NCBI GenBank assembly: GCA_030734395.1
Contig: JAUZTG010000015.1
Location: 1 to 64,000 of the forward strand
DNA from: Sarocladium kiliense
Taxonomy: Eukaryota > Ascomycota > Sordariomycetes > Hypocreales > Sarocladiaceae
DNA length: 64,000 nucleotides
Direction of reading: 5' to 3'
Every line of letters begins with the position of its first letter. The stretch's first letter is position 1. The position numbers and the translations under genes were made by a program. Below are positions 32,834 through 42,866 of the stretch, one piece after another. Below the pieces are notes generated by a model. The model was not told the origin of the DNA. It was given only the letters and a program-made list of their open reading frames with translations, and did not search any database.

Positions 32834-34694
32834 ACGTATTCCACAAGCGAGTGGTCCACACAAGCGAGTGGTCCACTTTCCTCTGACTATTCTACAAACT
32901 CCTACTCTCAACCAGCCACAAGAACTACAAACAGTTATATATAATTACAACTAGATAAAAGAGACAGTATTACATCAATTTAGCATGTTCGCGCATTATA
33001 GCTGGTGTTGCTACATGTACTATAGCATCTTTTCTTCGTCTCGTCACGTCGCTAACAGCCCCTACTCTATTGCACTTCTTGCTTTATCTGCACATCCGCA
33101 TCTGCTTGATCTTTTTAGGCTTGCCCTTCCCTTATAGTCATAATCCCTCCTCGCCGGAGATGTGTTTTTCGGGTACGCCGACGTCGGCTAAGGGTATCAT
33201 TTACCTCTCGTAGGTCTTGGACCTCTGCCTTCAAAAGTGCCATGTGATGCATAACTTGCTCGGTTCCCTTCGCAAACTGCGCAAGCGCTTGAACAATTAA
33301 CGTTGGAGAGCTTCCTTGATGGCACTCGATTCGATCCCGCAGGAAATCATATTGTGAAACGGCCTCTCCACTATTTATTAGTGTCCTTGACGTCCAAGGT
33401 TGCGGATCGCCAGTGGCTGTACCTGGAGGCGATGGGGTTGCAAACTTCGGATCTAGCTTAGACAGAATAGAGCCTGGGCTATAGGGAACAAGCCCTGTTC
33501 CTCTGAATCCCCCTTGAATGTTTTTTCCAGTCATCGAGGCCTGGAAGGCGGCAAAAAATGCGGGGAAGAAGTCCTCCTTGGCGATGTGTGTATAACTACT
33601 CTTTATCTTCGCTTTAATTTAGTGACCGTAAGCAGCTTTCAATGGACTAAAACAGCCTACGTTAAGTGGCTAAAGTATATGAGATGAATATGTAGGCATG
33701 CAAAGAGTGATAATCTTATTCTCTTTGCAGTACTGCTCAAATTGAGTTGAATGGTGACTTTCGTGGCCGTCGAGGATAAGAAGACGGTATGTGCCCGCAG
33801 TTCTTGCCTTTGTATGTTTATCAAAATGTTGAATCCATTCGAAACCCTTCTCGTTTGTAGTCCAGCCGTTTTCAGTCGTCGCGATCACCCAGTCGTGCGG
33901 TAGTGGGCTCTCTTCATACCAGGAAGAGAGGTGAACCTTGCCTGCCACAACGATGAATGGTGGAATGCAAAAGCCCAACGCCCCAACACCCTGGATCACT
34001 GTAACCCATTCGCGATTACCTGGTTACTTCTTCTTAACATCTGCACGGCCATCTGACGATGTCACGACCATTCCAAGGGTAATAATGCCCATTAAAAATC
34101 CGGTCTCGTCAAAGTTGTAGACATCTTCGTCCAGGATCCCATATTTCGCGATTGTATTCGCCACAAGGCGAAACCACGCGTTTATCGCGATTAGATCTTC
34201 GGATTTGGCCCTTTGGTAGTCGTATCTGCGAAAACGACGCGTCCGAAGATCTGGCTGTCGCTTGATGAAATTCGCAGTCCAGTTGGTTCCGACGCGTCCA
34301 GAACCACGCTCTGCGAGGAGGATGTTCGCCATATCTTCTACATAGCGAATCCGCGGCGAAAAAAATCGCGAATCTAGATCAAGAATGTACTCAACAATAG
34401 CCATCTCCTCGGATGAAGTTAACTTCCTCGAATTAGGGGGACTATTGCGTCGCGAGGGTGTTCCATTCTGGCGGCGAAGTAGCGTAGTATGGCTGACGTT
34501 GTAGATCGCTGCAGCGCGGCGGATGCTAAGTTTTTGATCTTGTCGTATAGCTTGAAGGGCCATTAGTATCCTTGCATCTTTAGGCGGTGTTTCTATGATC
34601 GTTGGTGATCCTATTCAAGGTTAAAGGAAGAGTATTGGTATCTTGATGGAAGTGGACCACTCGCTTGTGTGGACCACTCGCTTGTGGAATACGT
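32834..34694 (-). mobile_element. Fot1/pogo-like DNA transposon, copy B
   Basis: 1861 bp with perfect 45-bp inverted repeats (32834-32878 and 34650-34694) and TA duplications (32832-32833 and 34695-34696). The repeat begins ACGTATTCC and holds two tandem 17-mers, ACAAGCGAGTGGTCCAC. This is the same architecture as copy A with a different 17-mer, so the two are related but distinct families. It sits exactly between the two 0.5-kb direct repeats. Confidence 0.92.
33115..34563 (-). pseudogene. Fot1-like transposase, three nonsense codons
   Basis: A single frame of 483 codons without indels. Stops occur in VKKK*PGNREW, SSHIL*PLN and AYGH*IK, each at a position where Gln is expected, so CAA/CAG to TAA/TAG. 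The HTH (IRRAAAIYNVSHTTLLRR), CENP-B HTH and DDE_1 domain are recognisable. Catalytic Asp is present in NFDETGF and LLILDGHESH. The third position reads PLNVGCF instead of PLDVGCF, a GAC to AAC change that removes the last catalytic Asp. The C-terminus has a Leu-rich coiled coil and a basic tail (SRRRRTRKTHLRR). It is less damaged than copy A. Confidence 0.92.
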
Positions 34695-35195
34695 TATATT
34701 GTATTATTATTTTAATATTATTTATAATTACTTTAATAATTCTTATTATAATTTTTTTTTAAGAAGCTAGTATTTTTACTCTTCTTACTTATAATATATT
34801 TAAAGTAGGCGTGCTCCTCTTATATATTAGCTAGCTTAAGTATAAGATTTTATATTTTATTAAGAGTATTATATAAAATAAGTCTAATAATTTAATTATA
34901 AATTTTTTATTCTTTTAAGTTTATTAGTATTTTATTTATAACTGCTTTAAGTTTATTATTATCTTATTATATAAATTAAAAAGCGCTTATATTAAGATAA
35001 TAAAGGCTTTACTCTAGCCCTTTTCTTTTTTTATTAATAATTATTAGCTTGCTTGCTTTAATTAATATATATGCATAATACGTTATCTCATTAGGGGAGA
35101 AGAGGATAAGCTGATTTAAATGCTAGTATTAGAATTAGTTTTAAGGGATATTCGGGACGGCTGCAGGCAGTTGGCCTGTTCAGCTTGCGAAGATG
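34695..35195. repeat. 0.5-kb direct repeat, heavily AT-shifted copy
   Basis: Partner of 32315-32813. It begins at the right edge of transposon copy B and is almost purely A/T except for its last 50 bases, which stay nearly identical between copies. The one-way C-to-T and G-to-A differences mark this as the more strongly RIP-mutated copy. Confidence 0.8.
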
Positions 35196-35270
35196 ATTGA
35201 GTAATAATATATAATTATTTATATCTCTTATAGCTAGTTAAGAGTAGGAGTTTATAAAATAGTAAGAGGA

Positions 35271-35300
35271 AAGTGGACCACTCGCTTGTGGAATACATTA
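35271..35300. repeat. Orphan Fot1-like end with a single 17-mer
   Basis: Reads as the outward end of a copy-B-type element: GTGGACCACTCGCTTGT followed by GGAATACAT and TA. It has one 17-mer unit instead of two, and the terminal ACGT has become ATGT. The preceding 60 bases align with the subterminal part of copy B after C-to-T changes, so this is a decayed third element or fragment. Confidence 0.7.
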
Positions 35301-36064
35301 TGCAAATCGTTTTTATCATATCCAACTGAGATAGGTTCGTCGCTCCGAGAATTCGCTGGACTCACTAAAAGCGAGGTCTTCGTTTCCAGGTAAAAGCCCG
35401 CTTAGCAATTGCAGAACCTAACAGGCATTCGTGGCTGGAGCTTGCATATAGTTATTCGCTTACCTTACCTCCTCGCCAAGCTAGAAAAGTCTAAATATAA
35501 AATAGCCTCAGCAAGATAGCTTAGATAGAACCCAAACCCAATCCCAATCCCTAGACCAGGCTCCTTCCGACCTCCTTACTGCTCCTGCGGGGACCTAAGG
35601 ACTGGGCTTGACGCTATGTTGCTACTGCTCTCCAAATCCTGGGAAGACACCAGCGACAGCTGGCGCATTTCGAGATCGTCTCGGCAGTCAATTGGAGGCC
35701 GTGAGAGGTATAATTGGGCGAAGTTTGTGGTGGTTGAGGTCAGAGGCGAGGTTTTCGGGCGGGTGTAGGGATTAACGCAGATCAACAATGTGTTGGCAGA
35801 AAACTCGAAGCGACAGCCTGGGTCACGGTGCGACATCGGTCGGCACCGATAAACCCCACTGAGGCACTGATACAGTAACAAGGCTCTGCCTGCAACTACC
35901 GGTACTAAGGTACCAAAGCCTACAATCAGTCTAACACATACATTCTTGCTTGTGACATATGGCATTGATGCCTTTAAGTCTGTCGTGTGTTATCCCATCA
36001 TGGACTGTCCACGCAGCAAATGGTGATTTGTCAATGGACGGGCTAGACTCGCCCTTCTGCCTGA
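35301..36064. other. Transition from repeat island to genes
   Basis: Composition returns to normal by about 35330. A 129-codon minus-strand frame at 35576-35965 shows no known family and no splice partner, so I do not call it a gene. No repeat was recognised. Confidence 0.45.
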
Positions 36065-37293
36065 TTATGAGGGGTCGTCGGTCCAGGTCTGATCGCTCAC
36101 GACGCCACACTGCAGCCAGTACCAGTCGTGGCAACACTCCTTGTCTAGGTCCCAATTGTACATATACGGGTATCGCATACGCCGGTTCCACAATCCTAGA
36201 TTTTGGAAAACGTCATAGTTTGGAGGTGGGCCACTGTCAGGACCTTTGGCAAACCCTCCAGCCAGGGCCTTGTAGAACTCCAGCGGCACTGCCACGTTCA
36301 TAGAGGGGAGAGCCAAGTGCCTCCGTGTCTTGAGAAGGGGTAATAATAGGCCCTGATGGATGCTGGCAATTCTCTTCCATGGGTGGTGTCGGGATGTGTA
36401 CAAACTTTCCTCAAGAATTATGTTCAGATGCCGGAGAGCTGCAAGGCTACCAGATTCGAGACATCTCAAGAGGCTCTGGAAGTAGGTAACGTCGCATTCT
36501 TTAGTCTGACGTTTGTCGTGGAGCATCTCTAGGTCAAGCTGTAACTCCAAAGAAGTGATGAGATTCATTCCAGGACCGTAAAATCCTAGTTCTGGGTTGA
36601 TGGGGGATGCGAGAGCTGAAATAAGACGCAGGCTCTGGGTTGAGATTGTGTTGGAGCAGTAGAGTACCGGCAAAAGCTCATCATGGCTATGTGAACGCAC
36701 GTCAGATCGTCTGCATCGTTCCTTTGGCTGTAGTTAAGTACTTACCTTTGCTTGCAAGAGAGCAGGAAGCCCATGACACCGAGTTGACACGCATCGTAAG
36801 AAGACCTCGTGAGCTCCCCGAGGCAGAGCGCTTCCCCTTCGAGGCACCTATCATTGAGAAAGTAGCCTGGAGGTATCTCTGCCCCGTCCCACGCAACGTG
36901 ACGATGGCACACACAGTGATACCATCGCCAGGCAACATCACGATCTCTTCTCAGGAACGCAAAGCCCTTGCGAGAGCTTGAAGCCTTCATGAGCGGTGGG
37001 TAGCCTCCATGTCCTGGTTCGCGGCCACTCGAGTCCTTGTCCAGGAGAGGAGGGCGCATTCGCAGGTCAATATGGACTGTCCTCCCACCGAAAGCCATGA
37101 GGAGAATTAGACTTCTCAGCTCTGGCGGCAGCGTCCAGAAGGGGCCTTCTGCTTGCTCTGTGCGGTTCCATGCCGCCACATCTCTATTGGGGACCGTTGC
37201 TGGCTGTGCTGGTGATTGCCGGTGCTTCCACTCCTCTTTGGTTAAGTCAAGGCTTCTGTGAGTGTAAGCGCGCAACGCTTGTAGGAGGTGCAT
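36065..37293 (-). CDS. DUF7730-like hypothetical protein
   Basis: Join 37293..36746 and 36686..36065, 389 aa. The 59-nt intron (GTAAGT...TAG) joins FLLSCKQ to SHDELLPVLYCSNTI. The pattern LPPELRSLILLMAFGGRTVHIDL (about 55-77), followed by a cysteine-bearing CQLGVMGFLLSCKQ and LLPVLYCSNTISTQS, is typical of the large fungal DUF7730/F-box-like family of predicted cytosolic or nuclear proteins of unknown function. The remainder is helical, with repeated LxxL motifs and a Trp/Tyr-rich end. It has no signal peptide and no membrane segment. It is divergent from the DUF4246 gene, 229 bp away. Function is unknown. Confidence 0.78.
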
Positions 37294-37522
37294 TGTTTCA
37301 TCTTCGAAAGACCATCTGATCGCCGAGACAAATGACAGCGTTAATATCCAATGACAGCGGTTGATCCTGTGTCTGTCGGGTGAAGTACGGCCCGAAGGTC
37401 CACAGCGTCAAGCAGGGCATACCCCCGGTTCACGATCGCACGCCAACCATGTTCGAACGCATGGGGCACATGATGGATGTCCAAGGATTTACACCAACAC
37501 TGGGAAAGAAGGAAAAGAGAAG

Positions 37523-39407
37523 ATGGAGCCCCTCACCCGGCCGGGCTTCGGAATGCCTCTCAACCACAAGCCGTCTTCCAGAAGCAAATTTCCAACGATT
37601 CAAGAAGACGGTTGGCGGGCCTCCACCTTGACCATCCGTGAGCTGTTCATGCTCTGGTTCACCGAGCAAATCACAAACAAACCGAAGTGGGAGATCAAGG
37701 TTTTTGACAATGAAATTGTTCGCAAATGGAGAACTGAGGTTGACCATGTCGACTGGCTCCGGGCCGTCGGCTACACTCATGGGCCGCCCATCTCAGACGC
37801 AGTGTGGGATCATGTCAGTCTCCTAATCGTCCGCCGATAATGCAACCACTTGCTAAGAAAAGGGGCTTCTATAGATGCTTCTGGAGTTGAGGGGTAAGGC
37901 GAAACTTTACGAAGAAACCGGCATGATCACGGTGTTCGACGCATCAGCTGCTGTGATCAAGTCCGACACCATCGTCTCTGCCGAGCTAAGGAAAAAGTTA
38001 AGGCATGCAGTCACTGTCCTAGAGGAAGTACCGGAAGAAGAGAAAGACTGGCATCCTCGAAGCGACGGTCAAGTTCTTGATCTCGTTCACCCTTCACTGT
38101 GGCCCCTGGTCTATGGTCGTTCCCGTATCGCCCCAGACAAGTCTATTACCCTCGATAATTGTCTGGAGCATTGTGGCTACGGTGAAGTCATCCCGGAGCC
38201 TACGGTAAATGAACACGAGCGGAGTGCTTTTATACAGGAGTATAATCCGAACATGCAGAATCCTTGGTCTCGAAAGTTCCAGTGGCTACCTTGCGACGTG
38301 GAAATCAACGGTGGTACGCCAAAGATCGTCAGTTATATCAACAACCTCCATCCGGTCCATCACCGAGACCTTTATAATGTGGTTGAGACCGTTCTTCAAC
38401 AAGTGCTACCCCTTTGGGATCTTGTCTACCGTTGGCCTAAGGACTTTGACCGAGTTCGAATTCCATGTCGCCGAGTAGGGAAAAGATGCACCGTACCGGA
38501 TATCTGCCTTGGAAAGCGTCGCTATGGCTGTCATATGACGTCGCGCCCTTTGGAGGATGGCGAGGAAAAGCGGCCAGAAGGGCGGGAATATCATTCTTTG
38601 GGTGATAGTCACCCGCTCGTAATGAAGGACTCGGCTTGGTTTGACGCAACACACCCTCTCGAGCAGCCTGAGCCAAGTCAATTTGATGAGGCCAAAGCCA
38701 TTACTGCCGGTAAGCTTCGGTACTTTAACTTCTTCCCAACGAGCGAATATGGCACACCAAAGGAACTAGGGTGGCCGGTCGACCGTATTCAGGTGATTGT
38801 CAAACTGGCAAATATCCATCTCACCCCGGAGAAGCCCACCTACGACGGTGGGGCCTGGCACGTCGAGGGCCAACTTAACGAGCACATATGTGCCACAGCC
38901 ATACACTACTACGACTCCCACAATATCACGCCATCACACCTAGCCTTTCGCACGCGGGCTGACCGCGAGGACCTGATGTGGGACCTGGGATACGAGCAGG
39001 ATGATTACCACGCCATCATGGGCACGTTCGGTATTAACGCCAAAGGCAACACCCTACAAGAACTCGGAAAGGTCCTCACCAGTGAGGGCCGTCTCATCGC
39101 TTTTCCGAACGTGTACCAGCACCGAGTGGCGCCATTTGAGCTGAAGGACAAATCAAAACCTGGCCATCGGAAGATATTAGCATTATTCCTCGTTGACCCT
39201 GAGATACCCATCATCAGTACCGCCAACGTACCGCCTCAGCAGGAACATTGGTGGCCCGCCGATGACAAGACCGCGCTCTTGGACTGGCCTATCTCGCTTA
39301 AGGAGGCGAAAGATACAAGGATCAAACTGATGGATGAGCGGACAGCGATACAAAGTGATATGGCTGAGGCCTTACGGAATGACAAGTGGAATTTCTGTGA
39401 ACACTGA
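37523..39407 (+). CDS. DUF4246 family protein
   Basis: Join 37523..37813 and 37875..39407, 607 aa. The 61-nt intron (GTCAGT...TAG) links ISDAVWDH to MLLELRGKAKLYEETG. The family signature runs throughout: RPGFGMPL at the N-terminus, STLTIRELFMLWFTEQITNKPKWEIKVFD, VSYINNLHPVHHRDLYNVVE, IQVIVKLANIHLTPEKPTYDGG, WHVEGQLNEHICATAIHYYDSHNIT, FPNVYQHRVAPFELKDKSKPGHRKILALFLVDP. The pattern of conserved His residues in the second half suggests a metal-binding barrel, perhaps oxygenase-like, but that is my inference and no reaction is known to me for the family. The start chosen gives the usual N-terminus. The gene is intact and has normal codon use. Confidence 0.88.
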
Positions 39408-39839
39408 AGCATCATAGTTCTGCATAAAGGCTGATGGATACATCTCATAAACTCAAACACGTCCACGTGCGTGGACAGTCAATGTATTCCTCAGGGGAGG
39501 GCAAGCCTGAGGCTAAGCTGAGATCCAATCGACCCCCTGGAGTGTCCTGAATAAGAGTGACGACATCGTGCGCAAGCAAACAGATCCCACCATGTTCATT
39601 ATTAACGTGTTTATCGTACTACCCTCATAACATTGCATTATCTTAGCCTTGACCACTGCCCCTGGACTCGTAACTAACCTTAAAGACCCTCGTCTGCATT
39701 ATGCCATTGTTTGCTCCAGCACAGGCAGCCGGCGTATCCAGGATGCTGGTATCTCTCCGCGCATCCTCTGCCTCCGTAGTATCAGAATGATCCATTCTTG
39801 AATTGTTATTACTAGACTTGGTCCTCTGAGAGTGGGCGG
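39408..39839. other. Intergenic
   Basis: About 430 bp downstream of the DUF4246 gene. No gene or repeat is supported. Confidence 0.45.
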
Positions 39840-40440
39840 ACGTATCAGCCTGTTTGCTCCGGTTTGTAGTATACGCCGCAGAGCTGAGAGTTCTGGTCCT
39901 CGCATTGGAAACACTACTAGATATACAAACAGCCAATGCTATTCCCCGCAAAGGTGCCATCTTCACCGACAACCAGGCTGCCATCCAAGCAATTCGAAAT
40001 TCCAAAACCCCATCCGGACAATACATACTCGTTGAGGCAATCTGGGAAGGAAGCCGCGGATCGTGCAGCCAAGGAAACAGCAGAGAACAGCCTGGAGGAA
40101 CCAGAAGCAGAAACCCTCAAGACCCTCAGGGTAACAACGAAGTCGATCATCTGCAAGACTATGAAGGTCGAGTAGGAAGCCTCCTAGGAGAAAGCCAAGC
40201 ACGGTAAAGAACTATTCAAGCTTAGGGTCATACCAGGAAAAGCAACAGTTAACTTTCATGCCGGAACACATAGGGCGATCAGCTCTGCCATCATCCAGAT
40301 GCGTACTGGCAAAGTTGGCTTGCGCGGATACCTTGACAAAATCGACAAAGCGGACACGGATAAATGCGAATGCGGCTATCGCCCACGGCCTGTGCAGCAT
40401 GTCCTCCTGGAAAAGGGTCGTGAAATCTGTTATTGAAGGG
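39840..40440 (+). mobile_element. Tad-type LINE fragment, RNase H and C-terminus
   Basis: Broken pieces of a non-LTR retrotransposon ORF2 in shifting frames. AAELRVLVLALETLLDI and IFTDNQAAIQAIRN (39870-40000) are the RNase H core with its DNQAA motif. GKEAADRAAKETAEN (about 40045-40090) follows after a deletion that removed the intervening HVGVPGNE-like part. Then come FKLRVIPGKATVNFH, AIIQMRTGKVGLRGYLDKI and CECGYRPRPVQHVLLEK, the zinc-knuckle-like tail of Tad elements. Several stops are present. It is not mobile. Confidence 0.8.
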
Positions 40441-41459
40441 ACACACCGTGACTGCAGCACTCGCACCACATCCCTTACCAGTACCATCTTGCTCTCCCTG
40501 GGTAAGATAAATAACACTCGCCAACTCGATGTTGTGCTGGGGTCTGGGGGCAGAGCTTGGCTTATTCTCAGCGGAGTCGTTCTGAAGCCCGCAGGGCTTG
40601 TTTGTGAAGACCACATCGTATTGATTGAGATCCGAAATATTCATATCTCCAGGATTGACTTCTGGATCACGTTCAAACCCTTGTTCAGCGTCGCTGCAAT
40701 CGATGGTGATGTCGGGAATGATGCTGTCGTGAACGATGCTGCCCTTCTTGACACGAGCGTCACTACGGGGCTGCGAAGGTATAGCCCTACCCCTCGTCCA
40801 ACATAGTACAATGGCCGTATCTATCCACACCATACCTGTCTTGCTATTCAATGGCAGCTTTTAGGAAACCGTACCATGGACTCTCATGGCATGATTTTGC
40901 AAGTGCATCTTATCTCTCAACTCCAAATCGCATACCGCATACTAACGCGGGGTCTTATAAGTTAAATGGCTTAAATGCCTCCGGGCGGAAATGCTTCGGC
41001 ACATCCCTTAAGGTATAAAACTCGCGAATAAGCTTTTTTAATTAAGGGTCATCTAATTTAAAGGAAAGCGTAACAGCGACATATAAGAAATACCTCTTTA
41101 GCTACTCTTTTACGCTATTTATAAAAACAGATAGTACCGTGGCCTCTCGTGGCCTGTATTCTAGCAGCGAGTATCTAGCTACTAATTATTTCTTTAGCGA
41201 GATGTCAGCTTAATATAATATGCGGCCTTCGATAATGTTATAATATAAGAGATAGCGTTAGGAGTATTATCCTAGCATTTATAATAGCCTTTAAGGCTAT
41301 TATTTATTAGAGCTGTTAATATATTTATAAGACGCTTTTACATTATATATTAAGGTAAGCAGACTTAGTTAGTTATTATAAGCTTAAAAGCTTAGAGAAC
41401 ATATAACTATAAAGTTATACTTAAATATCCTTTATAGCCTATTTATTTATTTATGCTTC
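40441..41459. other. LINE flank grading into AT-rich RIP-like DNA
   Basis: 40441-40900 has ordinary composition. An open minus-strand frame at 40291-40851 has no known family and overlaps the LINE fragment. From about 40950 the sequence is AT- and TpA-rich with stops in every frame, matching decayed transposon DNA. Confidence 0.5.
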
Positions 41460-42261
41460 TTTGATTTACTTTAAAAGAGCCTTTTTTAGCCTCAGCTTCT
41501 CCTTTCTTGATGATCGGACAGCCTCTTGGCGCTCTTTCGATTTGAGAGGCAGACCTCTCACCTGTCGCTCTAGCTTCCTTTAATTTCGAGTCAAGCTTCT
41601 CCCTGGTGGCCCTCTCGTACACGAGACGGAAGACCTTCTAGTTCGTACTGAGCGAGCTGGAGGCCTTGATACCCCTTATCTTCTTATCTGCTTGCTAGTC
41701 TCAAGATCAAGGCGTTATATAAAGAAGCTAATTAGGAGGCCTAGTAAAATAGATTTAAGATATTTATTAGGATTATTAAACTTGTTTTCTTTATAGAATC
41801 CATATATGCATTATTAGCTAAAGCCTAGAGATAAAATGCGACTAAGAATATTACTACTACCAGTATCATTTAATTACATTAAAGAGTTTCTCTGTCCCAG
41901 GGCTATAGTCTTGCTCATCAAAGTCGACATTATTAACCTCTTCAGCTATGTGATAGTAATACTCCGGCGGGTAGACGGCGCTACAGAGAAGATCTGGGAT
42001 ATCATCGGCTTCGACGTCTCTAATCATTGAAGGCTCTTCGGTCGAGTGAAATGTAACGCTCTCAGATGAGAATGGCTCATCGGAGTCGTAACCATCGTTT
42101 CCCGGGTAATGGCGGCGACGCATACTGCTTGTTCGTGTGCTGTTCAGGTCTAAGGCCGGTACCGATATCGCACCTACTGGGCCCCCGCTCGGCAGGCGAC
42201 TGATACATGGACACCCTGCTTTGGATATTTGGGCACCCGATGGTACATCCACCGTTGACAC
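41460..42261 (-). pseudogene. DUF3435 (captain/FluG-type) gene relic
   Basis: The 5' part (42261-41866, 131 codons) ends in the N-terminal signature of DUF3435 proteins: YPPEYYYHIAEE, then DFDEQDYSPGTEKLF. After an AT-rich, stop-filled gap the domain resumes at about 41690-41596 with KIRGIKASSSLSTN*KVF followed by RLVYERATREKLDSK, where the stop is TAG in place of the family Trp (TGG to TAG). DUF3435 proteins are tyrosine-recombinase-derived and include the captains that move Starship elements. Others are ordinary paralogues. The mutations fit RIP. No recombinase catalytic region (R...HxxR...Y) is left, and I see no element boundaries. Confidence 0.65.
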
Positions 42262-42866
42262 TAAATCGCCACATACCCTGAAAACAAAAGTCTTAAATAT
42301 GAAAACATGAGTTCCAGGTAAATGATCAGAATGCAGATCTCGAGAATTGACTTTTTAATTACTCTAGATTTGTATTTACATAATGTTAGGGAAATGGAAT
42401 GAATGTGTCTTGTACTCCTCGTGTGTTTGCATTTGATGACCTCAGCGGGCCGGCGCACCCTACGTAGTACAAAGCCCTACAATAAAACCATATGAATGAA
42501 ATATCACAAACAACTCAGATGGTTGAAAAAAAAAATATGCAAACCATTGTATCATCTTCAAATATTTGCTTAAATTCTGAACTTGTGTTTTTCTAGGTTT
42601 TACTGTTGGTATGTTGAGTTTCAGTGTGATCGGTGGATGTACCATCGGCGTTCCACAATAGCGCCTGCCTGGTTGGAGGGATACGAAGACAGCTGAGGCG
42701 CCGAGGATAAACCGTAAACCCCCTTCGCCCTACCAGGAGTGGCTGCCCCAGACTGCCCGCTGCCCTGTTAGTTCCATGTGTGCCTTCTGTTGAAGAACGG
42801 ATGACAACAGATAGCCTTCCCAAGCCATCAGTATCCAGATCAGTTTAAGAACCTACTGAAAACAGC
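42262..42866. other. Intergenic before the TIR-like gene
   Basis: About 600 bp, AT-leaning on the left and normal on the right. It should contain the promoter of the TPR/TIR-like gene. No other feature is supported. Confidence 0.5.

Noticed and set aside
40291..40851. 186-codon minus-strand frame
   Set aside because: Overlaps the LINE fragment on the opposite strand and shows no known family.
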